A stretch of DNA of 64,000 bases from Streptomyces sp. NBC_00513. Lineage in GTDB: Bacteria; Actinomycetota; Actinomycetes; Streptomycetales; Streptomycetaceae. The DNA lies in the NCBI RefSeq assembly GCF_041431415.1, contig NZ_CP107845.1, forward strand, positions 2,728,001-2,792,000, in the 5' to 3' direction. Both the position numbers and the translations under genes were made by a program. Of this stretch, positions 26,578-34,364 are shown piece by piece (within the stretch, counting starts at the first letter, position 1; every line of letters starts with the position of its first letter). Below the pieces are notes generated by a model, which worked only from the letters and a program-made list of their open reading frames with translations, did no database searches and was not told where the DNA came from.

Positions 26578-28191
26578 ATGGCTTCCCCCAGCACGGCCGA
26601 GGGTTCGGCGAAGGCGCGACTCGTCCTGCTGACGCTCGCGTCCGGTCAATTCCTGATGGCGCTCGACAGTTCCGTCATGAACGTCTCCATCGCCACGGTG
26701 GCCGAGGACGTGGGCACGACCGTGACGGGCATCCAGGGCGCGATCACCGCCTACACCCTCGTGATGGCCATGTTCATGATCCCCGGCGGCAAGGTCGGGG
26801 CGCTGATCGGCCGCAGACGCGCGTTCATGATCGGCTGCTGTATCTACGGGGTGGGGTCCTTCATCACGGCGATTGCGCCGAACCTTCCCGTGCTGCTGCT
26901 GGGCTGGGCGTTCCTGGAGGGGATCGGGGCGTCGCTGATCCTGCCGGCGATCGTGGCGCTGGTGGCCGGCAACTTCGCCGTCGAACGCCGTCCCGCCGCC
27001 TACGGGCTCGTCGTCGCGGCGGGGGCCGTGGCCATCGCGGTCGGACCGCTCATCGGCGGCGTCGCGACGACGTACTTCTCCTGGCGGTGGGTCTTCGCCG
27101 GCGAGGTCGTGGTGGTGCTCGCCATCCTCGTCCTCGCGCGCCGCATCGCGGACGCCCCGCCCGGTGAACGCCGGAGCGTCGACTACGTGGGCGCCGTCCT
27201 CTCCGCGCTCGGGCTGGGGATCTTCGTCTACGGCGTGCTCCGGTCGGACGAATGGGGCTGGTTCCAGCCGAAGCCCGACGCGCCGTCGTGGATCGGGGTG
27301 TCCCTGACGACGTGGCTGATGCTGGCGGGTCTGCTGCTGATCCGGCTGTTCCTGCATTGGGAGGGAAGGGTCGTCGAGAAGGGCGGGGATCCCCTCGTCG
27401 ATCCCGGCATGCTGCGGAACAAGCAGCTCACCGGCGGCCTGACGATGTTCTTCTTCCAGTACCTCGTACAGATGGGCGTCTTCTTCGTCGTCCCGCTCTA
27501 CCTGTCCGTCGCCCTGGGCCTGTCCGCGCTGGAGACCGGCGCCCGTCTCCTGCCGCTCTCGGTGAGCCTGCTGGCGGCCGCGACCCTGATCCCGCGCTTC
27601 CTCCCGGACATCTCGCCGCGGCGAGTGGTGCGGCTCGGAACCCTCGCGCTGCTCGCGGGAGCGGTGGTGCTGATGGCCGCGCTCGACGCGGGCGCCGGGG
27701 CCGAGATCGTCACGCTCCCGCTCCTGCTGATCGGGCTGGGCATGGGCGCGCTGGCGTCCCAGCTCGGGTCGGTCACCGTGTCCGCGGTACCGCAGGCGCA
27801 GAGCGCGGAAGTCGGCGGCGTACAGAACGCCGTCACCAACCTCGGCGCCTCGATCGGCACGGCACTCGCCGGATCGATCATGATCGGCGCGCTGACGGCC
27901 TCCTTCCTGACCAACGTCGAGGCGAATCCGGCGGTCCCGGACAGCGTCAAGAACCAGGCGACCATCCAGCTCCAGAGCGGTGCGCCGTTCCTGTCCGACG
28001 TCCAGCTGAAAACCGCCCTGGACGAAGCCGGCACGAGCCCGGAGGTGGCCGAGGCGGCCATGTCCGCCAATGCCGACGCCAGGCTCGACGGCTTGCGCGC
28101 GGCCCTCGCCATCCTGGCCTTCGCCGCGCTCATCGCCCTGTTCTTCACCCAACGGATCCCCTCGACCCAGCCCCGCTCGACGGAGCCGTAG
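26578..28191 (+). CDS. MFS drug exporter, 14-TM DHA2 (EmrB/QacA) type
   Basis: This 537-aa protein has about 14 TM helices. It shows LDSSVMNVSIATVAEDVG (motif D1), GALIGRRRAFMIG (motif A) and AYGLVVAAGAVAIAVGPLIGGV (motif C, antiporter signature). It should export cationic or amphipathic drugs with the proton gradient. No clear ribosome-binding site precedes the ATG at 26578. No regulator is adjacent. The 188-bp upstream gap is very GC-rich and holds CCGACCCG-type short repeats that could form a hairpin ending the previous gene. Confidence 0.9.
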   Translation: MASPSTAEGSAKARLVLLTLASGQFLMALDSSVMNVSIATVAEDVGTTVTGIQGAITAYTLVMAMFMIPGGKVGALIGRRRAFMIGCCIYGVGSFITAIAPNLPVLLLGWAFLEGIGASLILPAIVALVAGNFAVERRPAAYGLVVAAGAVAIAVGPLIGGVATTYFSWRWVFAGEVVVVLAILVLARRIADAPPGERRSVDYVGAVLSALGLGIFVYGVLRSDEWGWFQPKPDAPSWIGVSLTTWLMLAGLLLIRLFLHWEGRVVEKGGDPLVDPGMLRNKQLTGGLTMFFFQYLVQMGVFFVVPLYLSVALGLSALETGARLLPLSVSLLAAATLIPRFLPDISPRRVVRLGTLALLAGAVVLMAALDAGAGAEIVTLPLLLIGLGMGALASQLGSVTVSAVPQAQSAEVGGVQNAVTNLGASIGTALAGSIMIGALTASFLTNVEANPAVPDSVKNQATIQLQSGAPFLSDVQLKTALDEAGTSPEVAEAAMSANADARLDGLRAALAILAFAALIALFFTQRIPSTQPRSTEP

Positions 28192-28330
28192 CCGCCGCCC
28201 GCGGGAGGCCGGGCGGGACGTACGAGGGTGCCGCCCGCCCCGCGCGTGCGGAGCCCGGGGTGGGCGCGCAGCATGGAGGGGCAGGGCGGACCCTCCCCGG
28301 GGCACGCCCTCGGACGCCTGGAGCCCCCGC

Positions 28331-29311
28331 ATGTCCCCACTTCCGCGCCCCGGCCGAGCCCGGCCCGCCTCCGCGGTCGCCGCGGCGTTCTTGGCGGCCG
28401 CCCTGGCCGCCGTGCCGAACGGGCCCGCCCACGCCTTCACCGGAGACAACCACGAGGACATCACCCGGGCCGCCCTGCCCTGGGAGCCGGTGACCCTGAC
28501 CGCGATGGCCGACGCGCGGAGCGGGGCGATCAACGCCAACGACCACCGCCCCTACTTCGACGTCGGCCCCCTGCACTGCGACAACGCCGACTACCTCGAA
28601 CCCCGCCACGCCCGGGACTACCCCCGTACCCGGGACGAGGCCACCACCGAGCTCCTCGCCTGCGTCCGTACCTCCGTCGCCCGCTTCCGCACCGCGGTCC
28701 GGGCCGCGGACGGCCTCGTCGACTCCGACGGGAAGGTGCGCGCGGACCAGGGCGACCTGTCCTCCCCCTGCGTGTGGGACGGGAAGCCCGGGCGGGCCAA
28801 GTGCGCCGTCCTCGAACAGCTCGGCCGCGGCTGGCACCAGATCGAGGACTTCTACTCGCACTCCAACTGGGTCGACCAGCCGGCCCCCGGCCCGGTCGGC
28901 CTGGACAACCCGCCCGGACTGGGGCGCACGGACGTCGCCCCGTTCCTCGACGTCCGCCGCTACAGCGCCATGACGGACGCCGAGTGGACCCGGGAGGCGC
29001 GCGAGCGGATCCCCCGGGACCTCACCACCGGCTGCTACCCCGACATGGACTCCACCGGGGTCAAGCCCCCCGACTGCGCCGGCCGCGTCGCCCACAACCG
29101 CGCCCTGAACAAGGACACCGCCGCGTCCGCCCGTTCGAGGACGGGAGACAACTTCCGGCATGCCACGACCGGGGCCACCGCCGAGATCACCCGCCAGTGG
29201 AACGACTTCAAGGCCGAACTGCTCACGGCCTACCCCGACCACCGACGCGGCGCACAGATGGTCTGCGCCCTCACCCACGACGACCCGGCCGCGGCCTGCC
29301 CGGCCGGTTGA
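28331..29311 (+). CDS. CinY/Het-C-like secreted protein
   Basis: This 326-aa exported protein has a signal peptide (about 1-35, ending AHA). The central GRGWHQIEDFYSHSNWVDQP (about 172-191) resembles the His/Asp metal-binding motif of Het-C and zinc phospholipase-C-like folds, and NHEDITRAAL near the mature N-terminus could supply another ligand. Similar proteins are annotated CinY after the cinnamycin cluster of S. cinnamoneus, with no proven role there. No lanthipeptide genes are nearby, so it is a free-standing extracellular protein, perhaps a hydrolase; function is open. Confidence 0.72.
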   Translation: MSPLPRPGRARPASAVAAAFLAAALAAVPNGPAHAFTGDNHEDITRAALPWEPVTLTAMADARSGAINANDHRPYFDVGPLHCDNADYLEPRHARDYPRTRDEATTELLACVRTSVARFRTAVRAADGLVDSDGKVRADQGDLSSPCVWDGKPGRAKCAVLEQLGRGWHQIEDFYSHSNWVDQPAPGPVGLDNPPGLGRTDVAPFLDVRRYSAMTDAEWTREARERIPRDLTTGCYPDMDSTGVKPPDCAGRVAHNRALNKDTAASARSRTGDNFRHATTGATAEITRQWNDFKAELLTAYPDHRRGAQMVCALTHDDPAAACPAG

Positions 29312-29365
29312 GAACCGGTCACCACCCCACGGAGCGGCGGACGCACTCCGTCCGCGGGTTCGCGA

Positions 29366-30892
29366 TCACGGTGTGAGCCTCGTCGACAGCGGAGCGAGCG
29401 GGGTCACGTTCTTCGGGTGGGTCGGGTTGAGGAACCACTTGCGCGCGGAGACCAGCCACCAGATGCCGGCGAACGCCAGTACCACGCCGACGGCCAGGGG
29501 CGCGTAGTTGAAGGTCTCAAGGGTGACCGGGGCGGCTTGAGGCAGCATGAACAGCACGGTGATCAACGCGACCCAGGCGACCGCGAGCACGCCGACGGGC
29601 TTGGACCAGCGGCCCAGGTGCCACGGGCCCCGGTGGAAGGCGGCGCCCTGGCGCAGCCGCAGCAGCGTCGGGATGACATAGGCGATGTACAGGCCGATCG
29701 TCGCGATCGACGTGACAGCCGCGTACGCGGTCGTGTTGAACAGGTAGGGCAGACCGAGGACGAAGGCGCCGCCGGCGGCCAACCAGACCGCGTTGGTCGG
29801 CGTACGGGTGCCCGGATGCAGCTTGTGCCACGTCTTGGAGAAGGGCAGGGCTCCGTCACGGGAGAAGGCGTAGATCATGCGGGAGTTGGCGGTCACGCTG
29901 GCCATGCCGCAGAAGAGTTGGGCACCGATGACGATGAGCAGCATCATCTTGCCGGTGCTCTCGCCGAGGGCGTCCAGGAAGATCTGCGCGGGCGGAACCC
30001 CGGTCTCGGAGGCGAGGGAGCCGCTGTAGGACTGGATGGCGAAGGTGAGTCCGAAGAGGAGGACGAACCCGGCGGCCCAGGAGACCAGGATGGAGCGAAT
30101 GATTCCGCGGGGCCCCTCGACGGACGCGTTCTTGGTTTCCTCGGTCATGTGGGCGGAGGCGTCGTAACCGGTGAAGGTGTACTGCGCCATCAGCAGACCG
30201 ATGAGCGCGACGTACACGGCGGAGCCCCAGCCGGTGTTGTTGACGAACTCGCCGAAGACGAACGAAGGCGACTGGTGCCTGTCCGGGACGACCAACAGGG
30301 CACCGACGATCACCACGACGCCGATCAGGTGCCACCACACCGACACGGTGTTGAAGAAACCGACGATGCGCACCCTGAAGGTGTTCACCAGGCCGTGCAG
30401 CAGCAGGATGATCCCGAACAAGGTGATGGTGTGGCCCGGGGTGGCGGCGTAGCCGAACTCCAGGTTCAGGTAGGCGTTGAGGAAACTGGCGGCCCCGAAG
30501 TCGATGCCGGCGGTCACGGCCACCTGCCCGAGCGTGTTGAACCAACCGGTGAACCACGCCCAGGCGGGCGCGGACTCGCGCGGGGCCAGCTTGTGCGCCC
30601 AGAAGTAGAGGCCGGCCGACGTCGGATAGGAGGAGCAGACCTCGGCCATGGCCAGGCCGACGAACAGGGTCATCAGGCCGACGAGCACCCAGCCCCACAT
30701 GATGACCGCGGGGCCGCCCGTGTTCATGCCGAACGCGTACATGGTCAAGCAGCCGCTCAGCACGCTGATGATCGTGAAGCTGACCGCGAAGTTCTGCCGG
30801 CCGCTCATGCTGCGGTCGAGCGTCTGGGTGATGCCCAGCTCGGCGAGGCGCTCCTCTTCCGACTGCATGGTGCTGGGGATCTCTAATGGCAT
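29366..30892 (-). CDS. Amino-acid/polyamine permease (APC superfamily)
   Basis: This 508-aa protein has 12 predicted TM segments and APC-family signatures: an unwound TM1 (SFTIISVLSGCLTMYAFGMNTGGP) and the loop after TM6 (GYDASAHMTEETKNASVEGPRGI), typical of GABA/choline/amino-acid permeases. It should import an amino acid or amine with protons. The start is the ATG at 30892 (MPLEIPS), with GAAGGAAG upstream. A 3 x 15-bp tandem repeat sits in its leader. The TPR-like gene begins upstream in the same direction, so the two may be one transcript. Confidence 0.9.
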   Translation of the reverse strand: MPLEIPSTMQSEEERLAELGITQTLDRSMSGRQNFAVSFTIISVLSGCLTMYAFGMNTGGPAVIMWGWVLVGLMTLFVGLAMAEVCSSYPTSAGLYFWAHKLAPRESAPAWAWFTGWFNTLGQVAVTAGIDFGAASFLNAYLNLEFGYAATPGHTITLFGIILLLHGLVNTFRVRIVGFFNTVSVWWHLIGVVVIVGALLVVPDRHQSPSFVFGEFVNNTGWGSAVYVALIGLLMAQYTFTGYDASAHMTEETKNASVEGPRGIIRSILVSWAAGFVLLFGLTFAIQSYSGSLASETGVPPAQIFLDALGESTGKMMLLIVIGAQLFCGMASVTANSRMIYAFSRDGALPFSKTWHKLHPGTRTPTNAVWLAAGGAFVLGLPYLFNTTAYAAVTSIATIGLYIAYVIPTLLRLRQGAAFHRGPWHLGRWSKPVGVLAVAWVALITVLFMLPQAAPVTLETFNYAPLAVGVVLAFAGIWWLVSARKWFLNPTHPKNVTPLAPLSTRLTP

Positions 30893-30906
30893 GGAGGTGC
30901 TTCCTT

Positions 30907-30951
30907 CATCGTGAGTGCGTCCATCGTGAGTGCGTCCATCGTGAGTACGTC
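30907..30951. repeat. Tandem 15-bp repeat, three copies, upstream of the permease
   Basis: CATCGTGAGTGCGTC occurs at 30907-30921 and 30922-30936, and once with one change at 30937-30951. The array lies 14 bp before the permease start codon, in the untranslated leader if the ATG at 30892 is right. The repeats are in frame (15 bp) and could also be read as RTHDG units of an extended protein. Confidence 0.75.
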
Positions 30952-30975
30952 TGACACAGGGGGCGGTTCGGTGAG

Positions 30976-31947
30976 TCAGGGCCGGGTACCTCGGCCCTGC
31001 CCCGAGGGCTCGGCCACCTTCATCGCCCAGCCGCGGTGGCGGCGGAACAGCTTCGCGGCGTCGCCGCAGTAGCCCCACGGCACATCGGTCGCGTACGGGC
31101 CGATGGCGTCGAAGGCATCTGCGGCTTCCAGGTGCCTGCCCCCGAACGACAAGGCGTGCGCGAGGTAGTTGGCGTCCTCGTGGAAGGCGGCGTGCGGCCG
31201 CCTGGGCGCACGGCAGTCCCACCAGTTCTCCCACGCCTGCCAGGTCGACGGGTTGTCCACCCACGGGTGAATCGTCAGTCCGTAGCGGTCTCCGTCCACC
31301 TCCATGCGCATGCGGTGGGATTCGGCGAGGGCGACCAGCGGCAGCACGTGGAGCGGGAGTCCGCGCGGCGCGTGGACGCACTGCTCCTGCGCCCAGTGGA
31401 AGACCTCGCCCCCCGTGCCGTGCCAGGAGGGGAAGAGATAGGTGAGCAGTTCGTGGTGCGCTTCCCGATTCCATGGATCGCACTCGATCAGCCGTTTCCA
31501 CACCTGCTCCAGCGTCGCGCGCCATTCGCGGTCTCGGGGAGGCGAATGAAAACGCGTCAACGCGAGCATGACCAGGTACGGGGAGGGGTCGCTCGGCAAG
31601 GCCTCGGCGGCGGCATCGCAGGTGCTCCACGCCTCTTGCATCGCCTCGTTGAGCCCGCGCCCCCGGCCGCCGGCCATCGACCGCAAGGCCAACACATTGG
31701 CCAGCAGGGCCAAGGCGTGCGGAGAGCGCGGCTCCGCCTGCGCCCACGTGTCGGCGAACGTCAACCGGACTCCGCCACGGGCGAGGACCTGGAGGCGGAA
31801 GATCCGCCTGTCCCAGTCGGCACCCGTCGAGGACAGCAGCTCGCGAGCGCCTTCCCAGCGCCCCATCGCGGCGTCCTCGATCACCGTGCGAAGGGCCGCG
31901 TCGTCCCGGGCCGGATGCCGGTCGAGGTCGAATGCCCGGCTAGCCAT
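30976..31947 (-). CDS. Hypothetical helical-repeat (TPR-like) protein
   Basis: This 323-aa soluble protein is rich in Trp, Arg and Ala with helix-pair patterns suggestive of TPR/SEL1-type repeats (AEPRSPHALALLANVLALRS, PSDPSPYLVMLALTRF, CDPWNREAHHELLTYL). No signal peptide, TM segment or catalytic motif is visible. It precedes the permease by 84 bp on the same strand, so a common transcript is plausible. A short upstream reading frame ends across its ATG. I do not recognise a function. Confidence 0.65.
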   Translation of the reverse strand: MASRAFDLDRHPARDDAALRTVIEDAAMGRWEGARELLSSTGADWDRRIFRLQVLARGGVRLTFADTWAQAEPRSPHALALLANVLALRSMAGGRGRGLNEAMQEAWSTCDAAAEALPSDPSPYLVMLALTRFHSPPRDREWRATLEQVWKRLIECDPWNREAHHELLTYLFPSWHGTGGEVFHWAQEQCVHAPRGLPLHVLPLVALAESHRMRMEVDGDRYGLTIHPWVDNPSTWQAWENWWDCRAPRRPHAAFHEDANYLAHALSFGGRHLEAADAFDAIGPYATDVPWGYCGDAAKLFRRHRGWAMKVAEPSGQGRGTRP

Positions 31948-32594
31948 GCCCCTGCGGCCTTCCGCGCTCCGCGGATGCGGCGAGCCGCCGACTCCCGCCC
32001 CGCGAGACTTCCCGTCGTACCCGAAGGCCGCTCCGGCCGTTCGCCGCGGCCGGCGGAAGGCGTCGGGACAGCAGCGACACGGCAGTGGTGGCCGGGCTCA
32101 TCGTCAGGCGCTCAGGCACCTCTGGTATCGGCATGCTCGAAAGTCCTCGGGTCACGTCCGGCAGTGGAAGGACCGCCGGGGCACGGGGGCGGTGGGAGAG
32201 GAGCCAATGTCCTCATCCGCGCCCCGACGGTCGGCTTGGAAGTCGATCTTCGCGATCGGTTCGATCGCACCCCGCACTCTCCTTGGACTCCGGCGCCGAG
32301 ATCAGGGGCGGCACCCCGCAGCGCGAGGAGCGGACACACGCTCGAAGGACCCGTTCCCGGGCGGTTCGTCGGCGCCGTGCCCTGCGGGCGACCTCAGAGT
32401 GGTGGGAGCGCGCGCGGTGCGCACATCACCCGGGTGATATCGCCGGAGTGCCTCCGCCTTCGCCCGAGACGGTAGGGGGCAGTGCGCCGCGCCGGAGGCC
32501 ACTCGCGGAGACGGGACGGCTCGCACGGCCGCCACGACGAGTCGACGGCGAGGTGGCGGAGGCGGGTCCGTGGACGGGCTCGCGTGCCATGGGT
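31948..32594. other. Gene-poor interval with a perfect 14-bp palindrome
   Basis: No convincing gene is seen in these about 650 bases. A minus-strand frame from about 32101 to 31940 (53 codons) ends 8 bp inside the TPR-like gene start, but its third-position GC is only moderate. ATCACCCGGGTGAT at 32425-32438 is a perfect palindrome that could bind a dimeric regulator. The stretch probably contains the promoter of the TPR-like/permease pair. Confidence 0.5.
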
Positions 32595-32639
32595 GCTCCC
32601 TCCGGGCCGCGCGCCGTGGCTTGGCGGCCCGAAGGGAGC
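32595..32639 (-). terminator. Terminator after galU
   Basis: A 16-bp inverted repeat with one mismatch and a 13-nt loop lies 6 bp after the galU stop on the minus strand. Confidence 0.75.
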
Positions 32640-32645
32640 GGCGGA

Positions 32646-33563
32646 TCAGGTGGTGCTCGTGGTGTCGTCGTCGAGTTCGCGGGCGAGCTTGCGCAGGATG
32701 GGCCCGTACTCGGGGTGGGCCAGGGCGGTGGCCATCTGGGCGACGAGGTAGTCGGCGGGGTTGCCGGTGTCGTACCAGCGCCCGGAGATGACCTGTCCGT
32801 ACACCGCCCGGTTCCGCGCGTACGCGTTGATGGCGTCGGTCAGGTAGACCTCGCCCTGGCGGTGCTCGTACCAGCGGCGGGTCTGCTCGCGGAGTTCGTC
32901 GATGACGGCGGGGGTGACGACATAGCCGCCGATCGCCGCGTACGAGGACGGGGCGTCGGCCGGCCTGGGCTTTTCGACCAGGCCGGTGATGCGCATCAGG
33001 CCGTCGCCGAGGTCTTCCTTGACGACGGGCACGCCGTAACGGTGGGAGTCGGCCGGCTCCATCGGCATCAGGGCCAGGACCGGGCAGTTGGTGCTCTCGT
33101 AGGCGTGGATGAGCTGCTGGGCGCGGGGCACCTGGGCGACGAAGACGTCATCGGGCCAGAGCACGAGGACGGGTTCGTCCCCGAAGGCGCGGGCGGCGTT
33201 GAGTACGGGGGTGCCGTTGCCGTAGGGGCCGTACTGGTCGAGGTAGGTGATGTGGCCCTGGCGGGCCAGCTCGCCGACCTCTTCCACAGCGTCGGCGTAC
33301 GCGTCCTTGCCGTCGGCGCGCAGCTGCTCGACCAGGGAGGGGTTGGGGCGAAAGTGATCCTGGATAAGGGACTTGCCGCCGGAGACGACGATGGTGATGT
33401 CCGTGATACCGGACGCCACGAGCTCGCGGACGGTGTGCTCGATGACCGGCTTGTCGCCGACCGGCAGCATCTCCTTCGGCGTGGCCTTGGTCAGCGGCAG
33501 CAGACGGGAACCGAGTCCGGCGGCGGGGATCACAGCCCTGCGGATCGTCGGGGTCGGGGGCAT
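32646..33563 (-). CDS. galU: UTP-glucose-1-phosphate uridylyltransferase
   Basis: This 305-aa nucleotidyltransferase makes UDP-glucose from UTP and glucose-1-phosphate for wall polymers, glycogen-related metabolism and glycosylation. The start is the ATG at 33563 (MPPTPTIRR). GalU signatures are AVIPAAGLGSRLLP with Lys in KATPKEMLPVGDKPVI (nucleotide site), YGNGTPVLNA, LWPDDVF and LVEKPRP, with DTGNPADYL at the end. A hairpin lies just upstream in the leader. Its upstream region ends at the tRNA-derived attachment repeat of the island. Confidence 0.93.
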   Translation of the reverse strand: MPPTPTIRRAVIPAAGLGSRLLPLTKATPKEMLPVGDKPVIEHTVRELVASGITDITIVVSGGKSLIQDHFRPNPSLVEQLRADGKDAYADAVEEVGELARQGHITYLDQYGPYGNGTPVLNAARAFGDEPVLVLWPDDVFVAQVPRAQQLIHAYESTNCPVLALMPMEPADSHRYGVPVVKEDLGDGLMRITGLVEKPRPADAPSSYAAIGGYVVTPAVIDELREQTRRWYEHRQGEVYLTDAINAYARNRAVYGQVISGRWYDTGNPADYLVAQMATALAHPEYGPILRKLARELDDDTTSTT

Positions 33564-33585
33564 CAGGGACGCTCTTTCGGTCGGG

Positions 33586-33617
33586 GCGCGTGCCGCACCG
33601 GCCGGCGGGGCACGCGC
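33586..33617 (-). promoter_or_regulatory. Leader hairpin upstream of galU
   Basis: GCGCGTGCC ... GGCACGCGC forms a perfect 9-bp stem about 23 bp before the galU start codon. It could shape translation of the leader or be a remnant terminator; no ribosome-binding site stronger than GAAAGAG is seen below it. Confidence 0.4.
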
Positions 33618-33909
33618 CGACGCTACCAACGCCCCCGTCCTCCCCGGCGGCTGTCTGCCGGGCGGCGCACCGGGACGTTCACGGGCAGGGAACGAGCCCG
33701 TGTACTTCGTCACGGCGAAGTGGCCGTGGGCGTCGATCACCTGGAATGACGGCCAAGAAGGAGTCTGATCGACCCCACATCGGCAAGTGGCCGCGACGAG
33801 CCGGTGAGCGGCTTCCTGGCAGGCATCCGAAGGGCTTCCGTCGGCACCGGGTGACGACTCTCCCCGCGTCCGCGCCCCCGCTGCGTCCCCGCCGCGCCCA
33901 TGGAACGCG

Positions 33910-33931
33910 AAAAGCGGCCCCGGAGGGCCGC
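33910..33931 (-). terminator. Probable displaced tRNA-Met terminator
   Basis: Read on the minus strand this is GCGGCCC-TCCG-GGGCCGC followed by TTTT. It lies about 70 bp beyond the 3' end of the truncated tRNA fragment (34002-34027). I infer it was the original terminator of the tRNA-Met gene before the island inserted. Confidence 0.55.
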
Positions 33932-34001
33932 CAGGATCACCGAAGTGACTCACGCTGCCAGCCGAGATGCTGGTCAGATCGTTTCTGCACATCCAGCGCG
34001 T

Positions 34002-34027
34002 GGTGGGGCGGGTGGGACTCGAACCCA
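34002..34027 (-). repeat. Left attachment repeat: tRNA-Met 3'-end fragment
   Basis: These 26 bases are identical to 40941-40966. They contain the T arm and the 3' acceptor strand of the tRNA, but the adjacent sequence shows no D arm or anticodon arm, so this is a fragment and not a gene. Confidence 0.85.
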
Positions 34028-34364
34028 TTTCAGTGACGCGTCTCACCTGCGAAGATGCCGAAGGGTCGGACATATCTATCCGTTTCCATCCGGCTGCGTC
34101 CTCCTCGATCCTGCTCAATCGCGGACTGTTAGGCGTTCGCCACACCACTTCATCTGCGTCCCGCGCTCCGACCGGACCCACGGAGCTTAGGGAAGGCTCT
34201 GTCCCCGCCAGCATCCCCGAATCACTGCGTGGGTAGCCCTGGTCTCCCCACACCCTGGCCCATGTTCGCCCGCTGCGCGCAGTTACGTTGCGTAGTGCCG
34301 CGCCTGTGTGCTCGGACCCTCGGGCACGAGCACACACAACTAACGGCGGCCGCGCATCCGGCCC
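34028..34364. other. Island left end, no gene recognised
   Basis: These about 340 bases between the left repeat and the stop of the large NTPase hold no reading frame with coding character on either strand. Base composition is less GC-rich than the chromosome around it. If an integrase once lay next to the attachment site, no remnant is recognisable by eye. Confidence 0.5.

Noticed and set aside
28331..29311. Part of a lanthipeptide (cinnamycin-type) cluster
   Set aside because: No precursor peptide, LanM, hydroxylase or transporter specific to such clusters is in the flanks.
30893..31747. A 285-residue N-terminal extension of the amino-acid permease
   Set aside because: It is out of frame with the TPR-like gene that occupies this stretch and has no conserved content; the ATG at 30892 fits the family start.
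33967..34236. Plus-strand frame across the left attachment repeat, with a GLEP-type sequence
   Set aside because: This sequence is the usual artefact of translating tRNA 3' ends; no gene is present.
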